A stretch of 64,000 nt of DNA from Deinococcus yavapaiensis KR-236 (GTDB lineage Bacteria > Deinococcota > Deinococci > Deinococcales > Deinococcaceae). The stretch covers positions 63,929 to 127,928 of the forward strand of contig NZ_QJSX01000008.1 of NCBI RefSeq assembly GCF_003217515.1, given 5' to 3'. The position numbers were made by a program, and so were the translations under genes. Below, piece after piece: positions 63,977-64,000 of the stretch; position 1 is the first letter of the stretch; each line of letters opens with the position of its first letter. The notes beneath the pieces are model-generated. The model worked only from the letters and a program-made list of their open reading frames with translations. It made no database searches and was not told the DNA's origin.

Positions 63977-64000
63977 CCGTTGCTCTTTCTGCGGCCGCTC
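63969..64000 (+). CDS. clpX: ClpX ATPase subunit (5' end only)
   Basis: The first 10 codons are visible: ATG 63969 then Ala-Asp-Arg-Cys-Ser-Phe-Cys-Gly-Arg. The Cys-x-x-Cys fits the N-terminal zinc-binding domain that begins ClpX. It starts inside the clpP gene (8-base overlap), the usual clpP-clpX order. The rest lies beyond the window. Confidence 0.85.
   Translation, partial: MADRCSFCGR

Overview
The window is a dense, high-GC chromosomal segment with almost every base coding. Gene content points to Deinococcus or a close relative in Deinococcota. The evidence is: a single-stranded DNA-binding protein with two OB folds in one chain; a CrtO-type carotenoid ketolase, CruF hydratase, CrtD desaturase and P450 set of the deinoxanthin type; a close look-alike of the Deinococcus response regulator DrRRA; and many genes whose -10 hexamer (TACACT, TATACT, TAAACT and similar) lies 5-8 bases before the start codon, as expected for the leaderless mRNAs common in this phylum. 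This assignment rests on remembered family features, not on a database search.

Layout. 1-4400: ECF sigma factor (with the first codons of a downstream gene at the window edge), FUN14-like membrane protein, methionine aminopeptidase, a decayed ABC-ATPase fragment, a SlyD-like prolyl isomerase and the ribosome-assembly GTPase Der. 4500-8340: secreted subtilisin-like lipoprotein, then an acetoacetate-decarboxylase-like/Baeyer-Villiger-monooxygenase-like gene pair. 8480-13100: a stress-type cluster (SDR, SRPBCC membrane protein, two tandem zinc alcohol/formaldehyde dehydrogenases, a small hydrophilic protein). 13200-29670: mixed housekeeping and accessory genes (VC0807-like membrane protein, HrpB helicase, M42 peptidase, cytochrome P450, two DUF4142 proteins, Yip1-like protein, UvrB, orphan receiver protein, uracil-DNA glycosylase, DUF427, DUF2795, DnaQ-like exonuclease, secreted alpha/beta hydrolase, DUF1802).

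29900-35900 is a type IV pilus/pseudopilus locus. A four-gene minor-pilin operon on the plus strand faces a minus-strand unit of pilin, O-antigen-ligase-like membrane protein and second pilin. The intercalated ligase suggests pilin glycosylation. 36000-39150 is a siroheme/heme precursor operon (CobA-HemD fusion, CysG-N-like dehydrogenase, HemA). 39170-42840: DUF418 protein, MetK and a diguanylate cyclase. 42900-49670 is a tightly overlapped six-gene carotenoid operon: ketolase, hydratase, acyltransferase, glycosyltransferase, desaturase and P450. It looks able to make a modified carotenoid, possibly a glycosyl ester.

49700-64000: FAD oxidoreductase, MoeA, transketolase, AraC-type regulator, metallophosphoesterase, the rpsF-ssb-rpsR-rplI operon, two response regulators (one with a BTAD-like C-terminus, one DrRRA-like), a Fur-family regulator, PlsC and cytidylate kinase, a cyclophilin lipoprotein, the 4.5S SRP RNA, ClpP and the start of ClpX.

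I saw no rRNA, tRNA, CRISPR array, transposase or prophage genes. The closest thing to an under-described system is the carotenoid operon with its embedded glycosyltransferase/acyltransferase pair, followed by the pilin-ligase-pilin unit with its upstream 11-bp-spaced repeats.
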